NCBI GenBank assembly: GCA_013152945.1
Contig: JAADFL010000047.1
Location: 1-7,661, forward strand
Length of the DNA: 7,661 nucleotides
Direction: 5' to 3'
DNA from: Deltaproteobacteria bacterium
GTDB taxonomy: Bacteria; Myxococcota_A; JAADFL01
Shown: one piece after another, positions 1 through 6,441 of the stretch
Numbering within the stretch: position 1 is the first letter of the stretch
Layout of the letters: every line of letters begins with the position of its first letter
The notes under the pieces: model-generated
What the model was told of the DNA's origin: nothing
The model's input: the letters and a program-made list of their open reading frames with translations, nothing else
The model's database searches: none
Made by a program: the position numbers and the translations under genes

Positions 1-2
1 TT

Positions 3-803
3 GCAGGCGACCGGGAATGGAAGGTGGCCTATCATCCGTACCCACCGGGCTGGTCCCTGCCCGACTTCGGTCCCAAGGACCTGCCACTCGTAACATTTGG
101 AAACATCGGCGTGCTCGTGGGGTACCTGATGGCACGGTTCCCAGACCATCCGCATGCCTGGGAGGTGCTGCTGACCGAGCAGGGAATCAACTCTGGGACA
201 GGCTCGAGCGAGGAAAAACAGAACAAGGCGATATGCGATGCCTATCGGAACGTGCTTGGCACACCCGGTGTAACCACCTTCATCTACTACCGTCTGCAAG
301 ACTTTGGAGCCATAGAGAACGGCTCTGCAATGGGCCTCATCAGGGAGGACGGCAGCTTGAAGCCCTCGTGGTATACATGGTCCATGATGAACCGCATCGA
401 CCTGTCACCGCCCCAGCTCGCATGCGGCTTCGAGGACCTTCCCTATGTAGTTATCCGGCGTGGAAACGGCGGCTTCGACGGTCACTGGGCGTCCACGCGT
501 AAGCTGCCGGAGGGGTTCGTCCTGGAAGGCAAGGGCTGGAAGATCCTGCGCGAAGAAGCACCAGGGACTCGAATGCTATTCGAGTGCGCAAAGAGCAAGC
601 ACAACTTCTTGTCCCTCGACGTAAACTGCGGCGGACAGCAGCCCATGGGGCCTGTGGGCTGGATCTGGACTTCACAGGAGGCAGGTACCGTGCCGTTTTT
701 TGCCTGCTCGACCAGGTTCGGAGATAACTTCGTCTCCACGGATTCGAACTGTGAGGGCAAAACCAAGGACGGCCTGCTGGGGTACGTGTTGCCAGTGGAG
801 TGA
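3..803 (+). CDS. DUF5722-type exported glycoside-hydrolase-like protein, 5' end cut by the window
   Basis: The reading frame is open from base 3 to the TGA at 801-803, giving the last 266 residues of a longer protein; the GTG at 24 is only an internal Val codon, since the frame upstream of it (residues AGDREWK) still reads as family sequence. The stretch WKVAYHPYPPGW, then LLTEQG with Glu59 at a predicted strand end, then a KQNKAICDAY-like helix, then a FIYYRLQD strand and SLKPSWYTW, is the pattern I recall for the C-terminal half of the DUF5722 barrel, a TIM-barrel family related to clan A glycoside hydrolases; Glu59 is the candidate catalytic acid. After about residue 137 comes a separate C-terminal region ending in two related repeats of about 35 residues, each of the form C-x(6-8)-N-F-(L/V)-S-x-D-x-N-C-x-G...G-(W/Y)-(I/V). 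Paired cysteines fit an exported, oxidised protein, possibly carbohydrate-binding. Substrate unknown. The next gene also encodes an exported barrel protein. The family call is from memory of motifs; the 5' truncation is certain. Confidence 0.75.
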   Translation, partial: AGDREWKVAYHPYPPGWSLPDFGPKDLPLVTFGNIGVLVGYLMARFPDHPHAWEVLLTEQGINSGTGSSEEKQNKAICDAYRNVLGTPGVTTFIYYRLQDFGAIENGSAMGLIREDGSLKPSWYTWSMMNRIDLSPPQLACGFEDLPYVVIRRGNGGFDGHWASTRKLPEGFVLEGKGWKILREEAPGTRMLFECAKSKHNFLSLDVNCGGQQPMGPVGWIWTSQEAGTVPFFACSTRFGDNFVSTDSNCEGKTKDGLLGYVLPVE

Positions 804-1190
804 CGGCCAGGTCGCTCGCGCCATGGTCTCGGCGTGAAAAGATATGGTCCACCCTGCCAGGCACTTGCCATCAGAGGCCAGGTTGATTGTTTTCTTTCGG
901 CCGGCTTTTCATTTGCATCTCTGTGGCGTCCCTGCAGAAAACCGCTCTGTCCGGACCGGTTCTGGGAAAAACTCATGAAAAGCGGCGTATGGTCACATGC
1001 CGGGGCCGGCGATCTCCGGTCGACCCCGGGAGACCTGCGACCGGCGGCACATTATTTGTCCTTTGTTCAGGTGCCAAAGCAAAAAAACCTAATGGCTCTG
1101 ATGTGGAATACCTTGACTATTTGGGGCTGCTTGTCGATATTGGTGGTACTTGCTTTTAGCGATGCGCTCTTACCAAAGGGAAGGTCAAGG
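804..1190. other. Intergenic leader region before the lipoprotein gene
   Basis: This 387-bp stretch has no convincing gene. The lipoprotein frame happens to stay open through it from 834, but the translation there is Cys/Arg/Pro-rich, resembles no domain and would bury the signal peptide internally. It holds a GC-rich inverted repeat (CCGGTCG at 1016-1022 and CGACCGG at 1038-1044, 15-nt loop) with only a weakly T-rich run after it, so it is at best a poor terminator for the upstream gene. It also holds one copy of a 14-nt sequence (891-904) repeated at 4389-4402, and the promoter at 1113-1141. Confidence 0.6.
1113..1141 (+). promoter_or_regulatory. Predicted sigma70-type promoter of the lipoprotein gene
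   Basis: TTGACT (1113-1118, 5/6 to consensus) and GATATT (1136-1141, 4/6) are separated by 17 bases. Transcription would start near 1148, leaving a leader of about 42 nt with a purine-rich ribosome site AAGGGAAGG (1176-1184) six bases before the ATG at 1191. This supports the 1191 start over the upstream in-frame ATG at 834. Prediction by eye only. Confidence 0.5.
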
Positions 1191-3644
1191 ATGGCTCTTT
1201 TCAAAAAACAGGCTTTGGTGCTTTTTTTGGCATTTCTATTTTTCTTACCCGCTTGTAGTGGATCGTCCGGCGGAAAAAGTGATACCGATACTGACACGGA
1301 TACCGATACCGACGTGGACATTGACACGGATATCGATACCGACGTGGACACTGACACGGACACGGATGCCGACTCGGACGTGGACACTGACACGGACACG
1401 GATATCGATACTGACGTGGACACTGACACGGACACGGATGCCGACTCGGACGTGGACACTGACACGGATGTTGACACTGACATTGATACCGACGCAGACA
1501 CTGATACGGACACCGACACAGATGCAGACTCGGACTCGGACGCTGACACGGATACTGACAGTGACACGGATACTGACTCCGACTCTGATACTGACACGGG
1601 TGTGCCATATATCCCGGGATTGGTTGCGCACTACCACCTGGACGACAACTCGGACGACGGCACAGTGTTAGACAGCTCGCAGAACGGCTTACACGGCCAC
1701 GTAGTACCAACGGAATCTTATACGAGCGTAATGCATACCAGTGACAGCCGTTTCGGCACCGGTGCATTCCGGTTCGGTGCAGGCCGTCCCTATGTCGCAC
1801 TCCCGGCACATGCAACCCTGGAGCATGGTACAGCGAACGGCTTTTCGGTCTCTACCTGGATCAAGCACGTTGGGGCGGATTCCGGGCATTACGAGACGAT
1901 AATCGGCAGCGGCGACGGTGGTTGGGTGATGGCCAAGCAGGAAGATGGGCACTCGGTCATCTTGGGGTTTTGGTTGGATGGGACGGATCTCGTGATAGTA
2001 AACGGGAACGAGGCGATCGACGATGGTCGATGGCACCATGTTTCTGCGGTCCTCGACAGATCGAGTGCCAGGCTCTACATAGACGGCGTGGTCGAAACGA
2101 GTCCGTCCGGCACCACCAGTATAAAGAACATGTTCAACAGCCGCGTGTTGCTGGGAACGAACTCGCAGTACCTGGGAGAGAGGGTCTTCGAGGGAGTGAT
2201 AGATGATGTCAGGGTATACGACCATGCGCTGACAGCCTCGGAGATCTCGAGCCTGGGCGATGGCGGCGGCGACTCGGATGCAGACGTTGACAACGATGTG
2301 GATACCGACAGTGATACAGACACGGACAGCGATACCGACACGGACAGCGATACCGATACCGGGCCGGAGTGCGCCTCGGATTCCGACTGTGGGAATGGCA
2401 GGGGATGCCTTGCCGGTATCTGCAGGGACAAGTGCATTACCGATTGGGGGTGCCTCGTCAAGCCTTCGGGAGATATCTGCCATGGCGGTTACTGCGTGGA
2501 CTGTGAGAAGGACTCTGACTGCCAGAGCGGGAGGTACGAGTGTAACCGGCAGGCGTTCAGGTGTGAGAAAAGAAACGTGGATCCGAATTTCACGAAGATT
2601 GGTATCTTCTACCATACTTGGCATTGCCCGGCTGCGCACCGTAACCCTGTGCACGATATATCCGAGGTGCTTGCGGGACGACAGAGCTGGGGGGACTACG
2701 GGATATTCCATTACTGGGACAAGCCGGCGGCGGGTTACTACTGCTTGAGCGAGAATGACGGCCTTTTGGCACAACACGCCGAGATGTTACGCGATGCGGG
2801 TATACAGTGGGTTTTCGTAGACGTGACAAACCATGCATACGTGGATGGCAGGAGTGATCGAGCGAACGAGATGATCATCAAGCCGTTCGACCGGATGCTG
2901 GCCGTTTGGAGCGGCATAGACAGGGCACCGCGCATAGTCCCCTGGGTGCCTGCCCAGGACGACGGGACCAATCCGAACGCATACATGGTGGATGCATTGT
3001 TGCAGCGCCTGGGCAATTACCCGGGGATGCAGTTCGAGTACCAGGGCAAACCGCTGGTGTTGATAACTGTAAACTCGGTGCACCCGGTAAGCGAGGCCAA
3101 GCTTGCAAAGCTGGCACAAAGCTACACAGTGAGAAAGATGTGGGGCGTTTATCAAGACCCGGGACCGGAGTGGAGCTTTCTGCAGAGGTGCGAGCACGAT
3201 CCTACTGATTCGAGGCCATGCAACCAGCGTAGTGCAGTGCTGAACGGCAAGATAGAGCAAATCACGATTGCCACTGCGTACCAGGCTGATTACATGAGTA
3301 ATGAAAACACGGCCACCCCGAAGCACCACGGCAAGACCTTCCGGAAACAGTTCGAGACATTGTTTAACAACCCGCAGGCGCCCATCGCCACGATAACCGG
3401 GTGGAACGAGTGGATCGCACAGCGCCAGAAATGCGGACAGCATCCTTCGTGTGATTGCTCGGTGTACCCGGACGGCTGCTTCATAGATACGTGGAACATA
3501 GAGTATAACCGGGACATAGAACCTTCGGACAATGAGATGGGTGACTATTACTACAGGTTGATGAAATCCTGTATCGAGATATTCCGCCGGGGCGAGACCT
3601 GCGAAGGGAACGAAAACCAACTCTGTTGCAAGGACTGGAGCTGA
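1191..3644 (+). CDS. Modular surface lipoprotein: Asp-X stalk, LamG-like domain, Cys-rich module, GH99/GH71-like barrel
   Basis: The product has 817 residues. Start 1191 is chosen because it follows a good ribosome site and promoter and begins a lipoprotein signal peptide: MALFKK, hydrophobic residues 7-20, lipobox LPAC with Cys22. Residues 31-136 are 53 strict Asp-X dipeptides (X = Thr, Ser, Val, Ile, Ala), an acidic stalk. Residues about 140-357 form a LamG-like (Laminin_G_3) jelly roll, with the FSVSTWIKH strand, WHH at 281-283 and YIDG at 296-299. A second Asp-X linker spans 361-390. Residues 394-458 hold 12 cysteines in modules beginning C-x5-C-x5-C, common in myxobacterial exported proteins. 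From K469 to the end is a predicted TIM barrel: [18 protein letters not shown] (541-547), TGWNEW with Glu740, and EYNRDIEP (771-778). The WNEW and RDIEP motifs are those I associate with GH99/GH71-like hydrolases acting on mannose- or glucose-containing glycans. Inferred role: outer-surface glycan binding and cleavage. Substrate and activity are unproven. A 72-bp tandem duplication lies in the first stalk. Confidence 0.85.
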   Translation: MALFKKQALVLFLAFLFFLPACSGSSGGKSDTDTDTDTDTDVDIDTDIDTDVDTDTDTDADSDVDTDTDTDIDTDVDTDTDTDADSDVDTDTDVDTDIDTDADTDTDTDTDADSDSDADTDTDSDTDTDSDSDTDTGVPYIPGLVAHYHLDDNSDDGTVLDSSQNGLHGHVVPTESYTSVMHTSDSRFGTGAFRFGAGRPYVALPAHATLEHGTANGFSVSTWIKHVGADSGHYETIIGSGDGGWVMAKQEDGHSVILGFWLDGTDLVIVNGNEAIDDGRWHHVSAVLDRSSARLYIDGVVETSPSGTTSIKNMFNSRVLLGTNSQYLGERVFEGVIDDVRVYDHALTASEISSLGDGGGDSDADVDNDVDTDSDTDTDSDTDTDSDTDTGPECASDSDCGNGRGCLAGICRDKCITDWGCLVKPSGDICHGGYCVDCEKDSDCQSGRYECNRQAFRCEKRNVDPNFTKIGIFYHTWHCPAAHRNPVHDISEVLAGRQSWGDYGIFHYWDKPAAGYYCLSENDGLLAQHAEMLRDAGIQWVFVDVTNHAYVDGRSDRANEMIIKPFDRMLAVWSGIDRAPRIVPWVPAQDDGTNPNAYMVDALLQRLGNYPGMQFEYQGKPLVLITVNSVHPVSEAKLAKLAQSYTVRKMWGVYQDPGPEWSFLQRCEHDPTDSRPCNQRSAVLNGKIEQITIATAYQADYMSNENTATPKHHGKTFRKQFETLFNNPQAPIATITGWNEWIAQRQKCGQHPSCDCSVYPDGCFIDTWNIEYNRDIEPSDNEMGDYYYRLMKSCIEIFRRGETCEGNENQLCCKDWS
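1281..1598 (+). repeat. Low-complexity coding repeat: 53 Asp-X dipeptides (first stalk)
   Basis: Every second codon is Asp (GAT/GAC) for 106 codons, and the intervening codon is almost always ACN, with GTN, ATN, GCN or TCN variants. The intervening residues are mostly Thr and never charged. Logically it resembles the Ser-Asp repeat stalk of staphylococcal Sdr/Clf proteins: a flexible, highly acidic spacer lifting the functional domains off the surface, possibly binding divalent cations. The repeat also creates long artefactual open frames on the opposite strand (Val-Ser and Arg/Cys/Pro-rich), which are not genes. Confidence 0.9.
1329..1468 (+). repeat. 72-bp tandem duplication inside the stalk (VNTR-like)
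   Basis: The block beginning GATATCGATAC at 1329 recurs at 1401. Over the first 68 bases the two copies differ at one position (C at 1340, T at 1412), a silent ACC/ACT change, before diverging. The period of 72 bases equals 24 residues, so copy-number changes keep the frame. Near-identity in a region where codon choice is otherwise free indicates a recent duplication by slippage or unequal recombination. Confidence 0.85.
2271..2360 (+). repeat. Second Asp-X linker (15 dipeptides)
   Basis: Thirty residues (361-390) of alternating Asp with Ser, Ala, Val, Asn or Thr join the LamG-like domain to the Cys-rich module, preceded by a Gly-rich turn. The DNA repeats a GACACGGACAGCGATACC unit. Same composition as the first stalk, so the two likely share origin and function as spacers. 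Confidence 0.85.
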
Positions 3645-3692
3645 CGGGGTAAGTGAGTCCGGCCCCGGGGAAATGGTGCCCGAGCCCTCGTG

Positions 3693-3713
3693 GCCTCTCC
3701 ATAATCGGGAGGC
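3693..3713 (+). terminator. Weak hairpin downstream of the lipoprotein gene
   Basis: GCCTCTCC (3693-3700) can pair with GGGAGGC (3707-3713) with one bulged T and a six-base loop. It lies about 50 bases after the stop codon, but no T-run follows, so intrinsic termination is doubtful. Confidence 0.25.
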
Positions 3714-3774
3714 GTCAAATGGATAGCTCATCAGTAGTCCGAGCAGAGCATGGCTGTTCAAAGCAAAGGATTGG

Positions 3775-4020
3775 TTATCGAGAAACCTGCTCCTGTATCA
3801 TGCGGGAGACCAGGTGAGAGATTTGCTTGGAGGCTTTGGCTTCAAATTCGCAACAAAGAGAATCGAACATAGCCTTAACCAATGCAAACCATTGTTCAGG
3901 CCTCCAAGCGAAAAAACCCAAAGGTGCCAATTTGTCATTGTTCTCTTGTTTTGCTATCTTATAGATATTATCTTTCCCGGTGACTGGTACGGATTGGCTA
4001 CTGGAGTTATTTGGTGGCAA
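3775..4020 (-). CDS. Doubtful small ORF, 81 codons, no recognised family
   Basis: An open frame from a TTG at 4020 to a TAA at 3777-3775. Its second half (GFFAWRPEQWFALVKAMFDS onward, then a charged helix ending IQEQVSR) looks like ordinary protein and has unbiased codon use. Against it: a rare TTG start without a clear ribosome site, overlap of its 5' end with the PilZ start, and a predicted PilZ promoter inside it on the other strand. It could be the remnant of a decayed gene, since it starts abruptly. I do not recognise a homologue. Confidence 0.2.
   Translation of the reverse strand: MPPNNSSSQSVPVTGKDNIYKIAKQENNDKLAPLGFFAWRPEQWFALVKAMFDSLCCEFEAKASKQISHLVSRMIQEQVSR
3932..3960 (+). promoter_or_regulatory. 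Predicted promoter of the PilZ gene
   Basis: TTGTCA (3932-3937) and TATCTT (3955-3960) are 17 bases apart. An overlapping alternative is TTGTTC (3938-3943) with TATAGA (3960-3965), 16 bases apart. Either gives a leader of roughly 40-50 nt before the PilZ start. Prediction by eye in an AT-rich stretch. Confidence 0.35.
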
Positions 4021-4349
4021 AACGAGCTTTCAAGAGATTTCCGGTTAAAGGCTCTGCGGTATGCCTGACTCCAAGCGGCAGGCAAATCTTTGGCCGGGCA
4101 AACAACCTGAGTCCCGGCGGCGTGCTCTTAACAATGAATGACGACATAGGAATGGTGAATGATCTGGTCGATCTTGCACTCGACCTTGAGGGCTGCGACA
4201 TTCCCCTTGTCTTGCGCTGCCGCATTTCGTGGATGTCGGGTAAAGATATTTCAGCACACTCCCTTTCGAAAATCGGGCTTCAATTCCAGCGGGTATCGAG
4301 GACACAAGCAGAGTTGATAAGCAAGCTCGGACCACCGACGTCTACATAA
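4014..4349 (+). CDS. Single-domain PilZ protein, probable cyclic-di-GMP receptor
   Basis: A 111-residue protein consisting of one PilZ domain. The N-terminal loop holds R4-x3-R8 (RAFKR), and the first strand region ends with N31-x-S33-x2-G36 (NNLSPGG); together these are the RxxxR and (D/N)xSxxG signatures that bind cyclic-di-GMP in this family. Later strands (VLRCRISWMSG, KIGLQFQ) complete the barrel. Start: GTG at 4014 lies seven bases after GGAG (4003-4006); the adjacent in-frame TTG at 4011 would leave only four, so GTG is preferred but TTG is possible. No output domain is attached, so it probably acts by binding a partner protein. Downstream, after 154 bp, is a membrane glycosyltransferase-like gene; a link to surface polysaccharide control is inference only. 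Confidence 0.8.
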   Translation: MAKRAFKRFPVKGSAVCLTPSGRQIFGRANNLSPGGVLLTMNDDIGMVNDLVDLALDLEGCDIPLVLRCRISWMSGKDISAHSLSKIGLQFQRVSRTQAELISKLGPPTST

Positions 4350-4454
4350 GCTCCGGATCGTTAAGCCCCTGTTCCAAGCTGATTCGCGTTTCTTTCGGCC
4401 GGGCATGACACCCGAATCCGAAGTACGGGCTAGTGAAATACAAGCACGGTCGCA

Positions 4455-4478
4455 AAGCCCCTCGACTTGCAGGGGCTT
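4455..4478 (+). terminator. Perfect 8-bp hairpin between the PilZ and membrane-protein genes
   Basis: AAGCCCCT (4455-4462) pairs with AGGGGCTT (4471-4478) across an eight-base loop. No T-run follows, so it may be a weak terminator for the PilZ transcript or a protein-binding palindrome; its right arm overlaps the predicted -35 box of the next gene. A further copy of AAGCCCCT at 4363-4370 could compete for the same right arm. Confidence 0.4.
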
Positions 4479-4495
4479 CGCCTCTCTCCTATAGT
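4467..4495 (+). promoter_or_regulatory. Predicted promoter giving a leaderless or near-leaderless mRNA
   Basis: TTGCAG (4467-4472) and TATAGT (4490-4495, 5/6 to consensus) are 17 bases apart. The expected start of transcription, about seven bases downstream, falls at 4502-4503, immediately before the ATG at 4504. No Shine-Dalgarno sequence is visible before that ATG, which agrees with leaderless translation. Confidence 0.45.
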
Positions 4496-4503
4496 CTGCT
4501 GTT

Positions 4504-6354
4504 ATGAAAACAATTCGAACTGCAAGCGGTTACATCTTGTCGGCCATCTTGGTTTTTTCCTTGTTCGGAGAAGCCGGCTTTTTACAACCCGCTTATTATT
4601 CCGTGCTGTCCGGTCTGTTGTGGACATCCCTTTTCCTCCTGTTCATGATAAGCCGGGGAAAAAGCATCGGGGTGAAAACAACAAAATCCTCACTGCGAGA
4701 TCGATTCAAATTGTATTCAGCGGTTTTCCTTGTTGCCTTTTTAGGCATCATCATTACAAGGTGGACTATTCTCGGCGCGTTCCCAATCGACACAGATGAC
4801 TGGTTTTTTGTCATAGCAGGTCACAGGTTGGCTACACAGGGCCTGTATTCAATAGTCCAGGGAATATCAGATCTCCAAAGAGGGGGAATCTTTCTCACCA
4901 AGGTCATTCCCTTTATCATCTATAGCCTTGAAGACATATTTCTTACTCACAATTACCTTGCATGGCGCCTGCTCGATATCGCATTTCTCGGGTCAGCCTG
5001 TGTTCTCGTGACAGCGCTGGGCCTCAAGTTGGGTCTGGATCGAGCCGGAGCGGCCCTCGCCGGCCTGGGAACCGCCTTTTCAACGGCTTCGCACGAAATA
5101 ACACTCTATTCATCCCGAATGGACATTGCCCTTGAAACAACCTTTTTGCTGGGATCGCTGCTTTTTTTCATCGATTACATGCATAAGGAGCAAAAATTTT
5201 ATTATATTTCCTCATTGATCCTGTTCATTGCAGCCTTGTTGACACAGGAAACCGCAATGATCTTTCCCCTTATCATTGTTGCGATCGTGCCCGGGACCAG
5301 GACCGGGACCTCCAGGGGCGTAAATATCCGAAAGCTCATGGTCACACTAACCCCTTTCTTGATATTGAGCGGGCTCTTTCTCTGGCTCTCGTTTACACTC
5401 TTGCAACCAGGTCAGACATCCGACCTGTCCGGGGCCGCGGTCGACCAGAGAACCATGATACTGAAATCCTTGTTCAGCTCGAGGCTCACCGAATCATACC
5501 TGCATACGTTACCGAGATTCCTTGCCGTCCCCTTTCCTTCCGCGGCTTTTGGCAGACCGGGTTATCTTATCACAACATTATCTCTTTTCTTTCTCGGGAT
5601 TATCTTGCTCAAAGGCATGGCCTCAAAGACAGTGTCCCAAAAGGTCTATCCCGGCCTTTTTCTCTCAATCGCAATATCATTCGCACCGACCTTTTTCCTG
5701 GCTGCACTGCCGGACGTGACAATGGAACAGACCAGACATTTTTTCTTTCCTGTAATTTTCTTCTACCTGTTCATAGGGGCGTGTCTCGGCAAGAGCAGGT
5801 CAGGAAAATTTGATATTGCCGGGTACGTTGCATTCTTGTTTCTCCTTGTCTTCAATGTTTCGGCTGTTATTCAACACGATCCTGTTAACAACTGGTTTTC
5901 AAAGGTGCTTGCCAGGACTTCGTATAAGATATCGCGTCAAGTTTCCAAGATGTCACCCGGCCAGGAGCTATACCTTGTCACCGATACGGTGCGAATAGAC
6001 AGAGGGGGCATGGATTCAGCGGTTCTCTCAGTTTTCTTGGACAAGAAACCAAAAGTTAAATTGAACTATCTTTCCGGCGTTGGAGAGTTGACCCCTAGGG
6101 ACAAGGCTTCGACCTTCTTTACCATAAACGCGGATAACAGCACCATTATAATGGCATGGGATCCGAAAGTTGAAGACTTTATAAAAGTGGATTTAAAAAG
6201 TATGAAACGTCTCCTTGGATTGCAAGAATCCATGGGCGGCGCTGACTGTGAAAGATGCTCTGTCATAGATCTTGAATTTCCTACCGGCAAACTCCGGCTT
6301 AAAGCGGATTTATTGGAAAATGTCTGGCTCATCAGTATTGTAAACAGGTCCTAG
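4504..6354 (+). CDS. Polytopic membrane protein resembling GT-C glycosyltransferases
   Basis: A 616-residue protein. Residues 9 to about 457 carry roughly 11-13 hydrophobic segments (for example 9-29, 33-51, 69-92, 156-176, 234-262, 279-300, 352-371, 384-401, 411-428, 437-457), followed by a soluble C-terminal region of about 160 residues. The first long extracytoplasmic loop, right after the third segment, starts with D96-T-D-D99-W; an acidic pair at this place is the hallmark of GT-C enzymes such as ArnT/PMT-type transferases, which move a sugar from a polyprenyl-phosphate donor to an acceptor outside the membrane. A TQETA..FPLI segment near 247-257 also recalls such proteins. Family assignment rests on topology and this motif, so it is tentative; an O-antigen or polysaccharide membrane protein is the alternative. 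No ribosome site precedes the ATG; see the promoter at 4467-4495. It converges with cysE. Confidence 0.7.
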   Translation: MKTIRTASGYILSAILVFSLFGEAGFLQPAYYSVLSGLLWTSLFLLFMISRGKSIGVKTTKSSLRDRFKLYSAVFLVAFLGIIITRWTILGAFPIDTDDWFFVIAGHRLATQGLYSIVQGISDLQRGGIFLTKVIPFIIYSLEDIFLTHNYLAWRLLDIAFLGSACVLVTALGLKLGLDRAGAALAGLGTAFSTASHEITLYSSRMDIALETTFLLGSLLFFIDYMHKEQKFYYISSLILFIAALLTQETAMIFPLIIVAIVPGTRTGTSRGVNIRKLMVTLTPFLILSGLFLWLSFTLLQPGQTSDLSGAAVDQRTMILKSLFSSRLTESYLHTLPRFLAVPFPSAAFGRPGYLITTLSLFFLGIILLKGMASKTVSQKVYPGLFLSIAISFAPTFFLAALPDVTMEQTRHFFFPVIFFYLFIGACLGKSRSGKFDIAGYVAFLFLLVFNVSAVIQHDPVNNWFSKVLARTSYKISRQVSKMSPGQELYLVTDTVRIDRGGMDSAVLSVFLDKKPKVKLNYLSGVGELTPRDKASTFFTINADNSTIIMAWDPKVEDFIKVDLKSMKRLLGLQESMGGADCERCSVIDLEFPTGKLRLKADLLENVWLISIVNRS

Positions 6355-6430
6355 CCTGTTATCAAAAACACTTTCCGGCCGTCCTGTTTATCATGGATTT
6401 TGCTTGGTCTAAAGAATATTCGAGGGCCGG
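6343..6430. other. Inverted repeats in the convergent junction
   Basis: AACAGG (6343-6348) and CCTGTT (6355-6360) form a 6-bp stem whose loop contains the stop codon of the membrane-protein gene. A second pair, CCGGCC (6375-6380) and GGCCGG (6425-6430), encloses 44 bases just after the cysE stop. Neither is followed by a clear T-run on either strand, so a bidirectional terminator is possible but not shown. Confidence 0.3.
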
Positions 6431-6441
6431 CAGGATGATTA

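Larger units (their letters stand above)
3645..4010. other. Gene-poor spacer between the lipoprotein and PilZ genes
   Basis: This 366-bp stretch contains an imperfect hairpin just after the lipoprotein stop (3693-3713), a doubtful minus-strand ORF (3775-4020), and a predicted promoter for the PilZ gene (3932-3960). An overlapping plus-strand open frame (3814-4068) runs into the PilZ gene in a different frame and looks fortuitous. No RNA gene or mobile-element end was recognised. Confidence 0.5.

Noticed and set aside
17-502. Plus-strand frame of 161 codons overlapping the DUF5722 gene
   Set aside because: Arg- and Pro-rich out-of-frame translation with no motif; the overlapping frame carries the recognisable family sequence.
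855-870. Possible sigma54 promoter (GGCAC...TTGC)
   Set aside because: The two elements abut without the required five-base spacer.
834-1190. In-frame upstream extension of the lipoprotein gene to an ATG at 834 (936 codons in total)
   Set aside because: The added 119 residues resemble no domain, would bury a clear lipoprotein signal peptide, and the 1191 ATG has its own ribosome site and upstream promoter.
1329-1468. CRISPR-like or tandem non-coding repeat reading of the 72-bp repeat
   Set aside because: The copies are directly adjacent with no spacers and lie in frame in a coding stalk.
1067-1815. Several long minus-strand open frames rich in Val-Ser, Val-Arg or Cys-Pro-Gln
   Set aside because: They are the complement of the Asp-X codon repeat, which lacks stop codons in several frames; low-complexity shadows without start signals.
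1689-3761. Long minus-strand open frames (362 and 324 codons) opposite the lipoprotein gene
   Set aside because: Their translations show no domain and lie antisense to clear LamG, Cys-rich and barrel motifs; stop-poor antisense frames are expected from the codon usage.
3814-4068. Plus-strand frame of 84 codons before and into the PilZ gene
   Set aside because: No ribosome site or recognisable family, contains the predicted PilZ promoter, and overlaps the PilZ start in another frame.
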